64,000 nucleotides of DNA from Sphingomonas sp. 28-66-16. Lineage in GTDB: Bacteria; Pseudomonadota; Alphaproteobacteria; Sphingomonadales; Sphingomonadaceae. The notes under the pieces were generated by a model. The model was not told the origin of the DNA. It ran no database searches and was given only the letters and a program-made list of their open reading frames with translations. The position numbers and the translations under genes were made by a program. The DNA lies in contig NCGF01000005.1 in the NCBI GenBank assembly GCA_002281485.1, forward strand, positions 1 to 64,000, given 5' to 3'. Positions 61,507-64,000 of this stretch are shown here, piece after piece (positions within the stretch are counted from its first letter, which is position 1; each line of letters starts with the position of its first letter).

Positions 61507-62820
61507 ATGGCACCGCTCCCCCCCTTTCCCTGGATCGACGTCGCGATCATTTTCGCACTCGTGCTCGTCAACGGCGTGTTCGCGATGTCCGAACTGGCGA
61601 TCGTCTCGTCGCGCAAGGCGCGGCTCGAGGCGATGGCGCGGGCCAATGTCCGGGGCGCGCGGGCCGCGTTGCTGCTGGCGTCCGATCCCGGCAAGTTCCT
61701 GTCGACCACCCAGATCGGCATCACCCTGATCGGCGTGCTTGCCGGCGCCTATTCGGGCGCGAGCCTCGGCGCACCGGTCGGCGCGCGGCTCGCCTGGATG
61801 GGCATGGCCCAGGAAACCGCGCTCGCGGTCGGCTTCGCGGTGGTGATCGGCATCACCACTTTTGCCTCGCTGGTGATCGGCGAGCTCGTCCCCAAGCAGA
61901 TCGCGCTGCGCTCGCCCGAGCCGATCGCGGCGGCGATCGCGATCCCGATGCAGGCGCTCGCGCGGGTCACCGCCCCGGTCGTCTGGCTGCTCGATTCGAC
62001 CAGCGCAGCGCTGTTCTGGCTGATGCGCCTCAAGCGCGAATCGGACGATCACGTCACTGCCGAGGAACTGCATCTGATCGTTGCCGAAGCGAGCAAATCG
62101 GGGGTGATCGAGGAGCATGAACGCTCGATCATCTCGGGCGTGGTGCGGCTCGCCGATCGGCCGGTGCGCGAGGTGATGACGCCGCGGACCGATATCGAGT
62201 GGATCGACGTCACGCTCGACGATGCCGGCATCCGCGCCGCGCTGATGGAGTCGTCGCACAGCCGGCTGCCCGTCGCCGAGGGATCGGTCGACACGGTGAT
62301 CGGGGTCGTCCAGGCGCGCGATATCGCGATCGCGCTGTTCAAAGGCGCGCCGCTCGATCTGCGCGCGCTGATGCGTCAGGCGCCGGTCGTGCTCGATCAG
62401 ATCGATGCGATGGACGCGCTCGATGCGCTGCGCCAGGCCGAGGTGCCGATGGCGCTGATTCACGACGAATATGGCCATTTCGAGGGGATCGTGACCCCGG
62501 CCGATCTGCTCGCGGCGATCGCCGGTGAATTTGCCTCCGATGCCAATCCCGACGATGCGCCCTCGGTCGTCGAGCGCGCCGACGGATCGCTGCTCGTCGC
62601 GGGGCAGATGGCGGTCGACGGGCTTGCCGAACGGCTCGGCATCGATCTCCCCGAGGATCGCGACTATGCGACCGTCGCCGGGCTCGCGCTGTCGGTGTTT
62701 CGTCATCTGCCCGGCGAGGGCGAGAGCTTCGTCGAGCAGGGCTGGCGATTCGAAGTCGTCGATCTCGATGGTCGCCGGATCGACAAGCTGCTGGTCAGCG
62801 CGGCGCGCGCGCGCGACTAA
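61507..62820 (+). CDS. CNNM/CorC-type hemolysin-family transporter (DUF21-CBS-CorC_HlyC)
   Basis: A 437-residue membrane protein with an N-terminal DUF21/CNNM domain of four helices (VLVNGVFAMSELAIVSSRKARL, VIGELVPKQIALRSPE), a tandem CBS pair (about 210-335, VMTPRTDIEWIDV and DEYGHFEGIVTPADLL) and a C-terminal CorC_HlyC domain (about 350-430). These proteins export or regulate magnesium. The ATG at 61507 was chosen because the first helix starts there. Its 3' end overlaps the convergent HhH gene by four bases. Confidence 0.92.
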   Translation: MAPLPPFPWIDVAIIFALVLVNGVFAMSELAIVSSRKARLEAMARANVRGARAALLLASDPGKFLSTTQIGITLIGVLAGAYSGASLGAPVGARLAWMGMAQETALAVGFAVVIGITTFASLVIGELVPKQIALRSPEPIAAAIAIPMQALARVTAPVVWLLDSTSAALFWLMRLKRESDDHVTAEELHLIVAEASKSGVIEEHERSIISGVVRLADRPVREVMTPRTDIEWIDVTLDDAGIRAALMESSHSRLPVAEGSVDTVIGVVQARDIAIALFKGAPLDLRALMRQAPVVLDQIDAMDALDALRQAEVPMALIHDEYGHFEGIVTPADLLAAIAGEFASDANPDDAPSVVERADGSLLVAGQMAVDGLAERLGIDLPEDRDYATVAGLALSVFRHLPGEGESFVEQGWRFEVVDLDGRRIDKLLVSAARARD

Positions 62821-63401
62821 CCCCCGAGTTTGCCGAAGCGCGCCTCGAATCCGGCGATGTCGCCCGCTGCCAGCAATTGCGCCTGTTCGCACCAGCGGTC
62901 CCGCCCGATTCGCCCGGCAAAGGCGCCGAGCCGGGCGTCGAGCGCCTCGGCCTCGCCGGTGCTGAGCGCGGCGAGCTGATCGATCCTTGTGATCCCGAGC
63001 GATTCCAGCTGAGCGGCAACCTTCGGCCCGAGCCCCTTGAGCCGGGTCAGCGCCTGGAGCGGATCTGCGGCGGGCGACGCCGGCGTGGCCGGATCACTGG
63101 TCGGCGGCGCATCCGGGATGGCCGATGGCGGCGGGGTGGCGCCGATCGCGTCGTCCGCGTGCTCGGTCGCGTCCGTCGGCGCCTGTGGGGGCTCAGCCGC
63201 CTGCTCGGCCGCTTCCTCCCGCATCGCCTGTTCGGCCAGCGCGGCGTGGGCCTCGCTCTCGGCGAGTTCGGCTGCGCTTCGCCGCCGCAAATAGGTGCCC
63301 CAGACGATGATCGCGATCGCGCACAGCGCGCCAATCGCGATCAGGATCAGCATCGTCGTCGTCAGCGGTGCCTTGGCCGCGGTCTGTAATCCTGCATCCA
63401 T
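62817..63401 (-). CDS. Membrane-anchored helix-hairpin-helix protein
   Basis: A 194-residue protein: one transmembrane helix (about 17-38, MLILIAIGALCAIAIIVWGTYL), an Ala/Glu-rich helix, a Pro/Ala linker (about 70-118), and a C-terminal HhH_5-like module, LTRLKGLGPKVAAQLESLGITRIDQLAALS, of the kind called 'flap endonuclease-1-like 5' DNA nuclease' in databases. No nuclease residues are visible, so it is more likely a DNA- or protein-binding module. AGGAG precedes the ATG. It lies just downstream of purD. Confidence 0.82.
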   Translation of the reverse strand: MDAGLQTAAKAPLTTTMLILIAIGALCAIAIIVWGTYLRRRSAAELAESEAHAALAEQAMREEAAEQAAEPPQAPTDATEHADDAIGATPPPSAIPDAPPTSDPATPASPAADPLQALTRLKGLGPKVAAQLESLGITRIDQLAALSTGEAEALDARLGAFAGRIGRDRWCEQAQLLAAGDIAGFEARFGKLGG

Positions 63402-63473
63402 GCGATCCACTCCTAACGACCCGCCCGCCCGTCGCATAGCGACGGCGCGCGGAGACGCCAAGCGACGCGGCGA

Positions 63474-64000
63474 TCAGCGCGCCTCCCCGTCACGCGCGCG
63501 GGCAATCTCGCGCCAGCCGATATCGCGCCGGCAGAAGCCGCTCGGAAAATCGATCAGGTCGATCGCGTGATAGGCGGCCGCCTGGGCGGCGGCGACGCTC
63601 GCGCCTGCAGCGGTGACGGCGAGCACGCGCCCGCCCGACGCGCGCAACGCTGTCGCATCGCGGCGCGTGCCGGCGTGGAAGACCTTCGCCCCCTCGCGCT
63701 CGGCGGCGTCGATCCCGTCGATCGTGCCGCCGGTTTCGGGCGCACCGGGATAGCCCGCCGCTGCCATCACGACGGTCAACGCGACGGCCTCGGCAAAGCG
63801 CGGCGGCGGGCAGGCGGCGAGCCGGCCCTCGGCCGTGGCAAGCATCAGCGCGAGCAGGTCGCTCTCGAGCCGCAGCATCAGCACCTCGCATTCGGGATCG
63901 CCGAAACGGGCATTATATTCGATCAGCTTGGGTCCCTCGGCGGTCAGCATCAGCCCGGCATAGAGCACGCCCGAAAACGGCATCCCCGCCGCCGCCATCG
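63474..64000 (-). CDS. purD: Phosphoribosylamine-glycine ligase, 5' part cut off by the window
   Basis: The C-terminal 175 residues of PurD run off the right edge of the window. [42 protein letters not shown] holds the ATP-grasp metal-binding Glu/Asn block, and the C-terminal GARS-C domain follows ([19 protein letters not shown] ... VFHAGT). It forms glycinamide ribonucleotide in purine synthesis. The true start is beyond the window. The stop is 72 bases from the HhH gene start. Confidence 0.95.
   Translation of the reverse strand, partial: MAAAGMPFSGVLYAGLMLTAEGPKLIEYNARFGDPECEVLMLRLESDLLALMLATAEGRLAACPPPRFAEAVALTVVMAAAGYPGAPETGGTIDGIDAAEREGAKVFHAGTRRDATALRASGGRVLAVTAAGASVAAAQAAAYHAIDLIDFPSGFCRRDIGWREIARARDGEAR

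Overview
The window is GC-rich, gene-dense chromosomal DNA from an alphaproteobacterium, most likely Sphingomonadales (Sphingomonas or a close relative). The evidence is the set of families present: one bifunctional Rsh, a CC_3452-family secreted protein, a twin-transmembrane protein next to a PduO-type cobalamin adenosyltransferase, a class I PHA synthase with a phasin, and the lgt-midA-pgeF gene order. GTG and TTG starts and 4-base ATGA/GTGA/TTGA overlaps are frequent. The species assignment is inference; no 16S gene is present.

Layout. 1-524 holds no convincing gene and may be the edge of an element beside a tRNA-Thr(GGT) gene (525-599, minus). 0.7-10.8 kb: small basic protein, VOC protein, cupin, aminopeptidase P, type II NADH dehydrogenase, oligopeptidase B, DedA, thioesterase, PEP carboxylase. 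10.9-13.2 kb: an NAD-binding epimerase-like gene divergent from a LysR regulator. 13.1-18.9 kb: HNH endonuclease, GluQ, twin-TM protein, PduO, the ergothioneine pair egtB-egtD, 3-hydroxybutyryl-CoA dehydrogenase. 18.9-25.6 kb: MerR-TipAS regulator, TMEM175-like channel, CNT nucleoside transporter, queuosine-precursor transporter, then argB-yggT-DUF167-folD-marC. 25.6-29.7 kb: a cell-envelope glycosylation cluster (GT-C-like membrane protein, GtrA, methyltransferase, GT2/GtrB-like) that resembles an unusually arranged three-component Gtr system. 29.7-33 kb: a DUF885 hydrolase and a translationally coupled pair of unknown lipoproteins, the second with lower GC. 33-38.8 kb: rsh, CC_3452 protein, HxlR regulator, thioesterase, TauE/SafE, aminotransferase.

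38.9-41.7 kb: PHA synthase and phasin (phaB lies apart at 57.7 kb). 41.7-47.5 kb: clpS, Crp/Fnr regulator, murA, S41 peptidase, formate-THF ligase. 47.5-52.6 kb (minus): a monooxygenase-domain gene with a highly structured leader, a cystathionine gamma-synthase-like enzyme, pgeF, GNAT, midA, lgt. 52.7-58.5 kb: acyl-CoA synthetase, a lone membrane-anchored molybdopterin subunit coupled to hemH, phaB. 58.5-64 kb: glycine-zipper protein, phytase-like esterase, rpmB, small membrane protein, tadA, CorC-type transporter, membrane-anchored HhH protein, and a purD cut off by the window end.

Most of the window is core metabolism. The most unusual signals are in the non-coding and accessory parts: a promoter-preceded, multi-hairpin leader at 47.83-47.96 kb; a perfect 13-bp hairpin over the probable rsh start codon; a MerR promoter with a 19-bp spacer and 17-bp palindrome that predicts a leaderless mRNA; the two-lipoprotein cassette; and the Gtr-like cluster. 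No CRISPR array, insertion sequence or prophage gene set was found.
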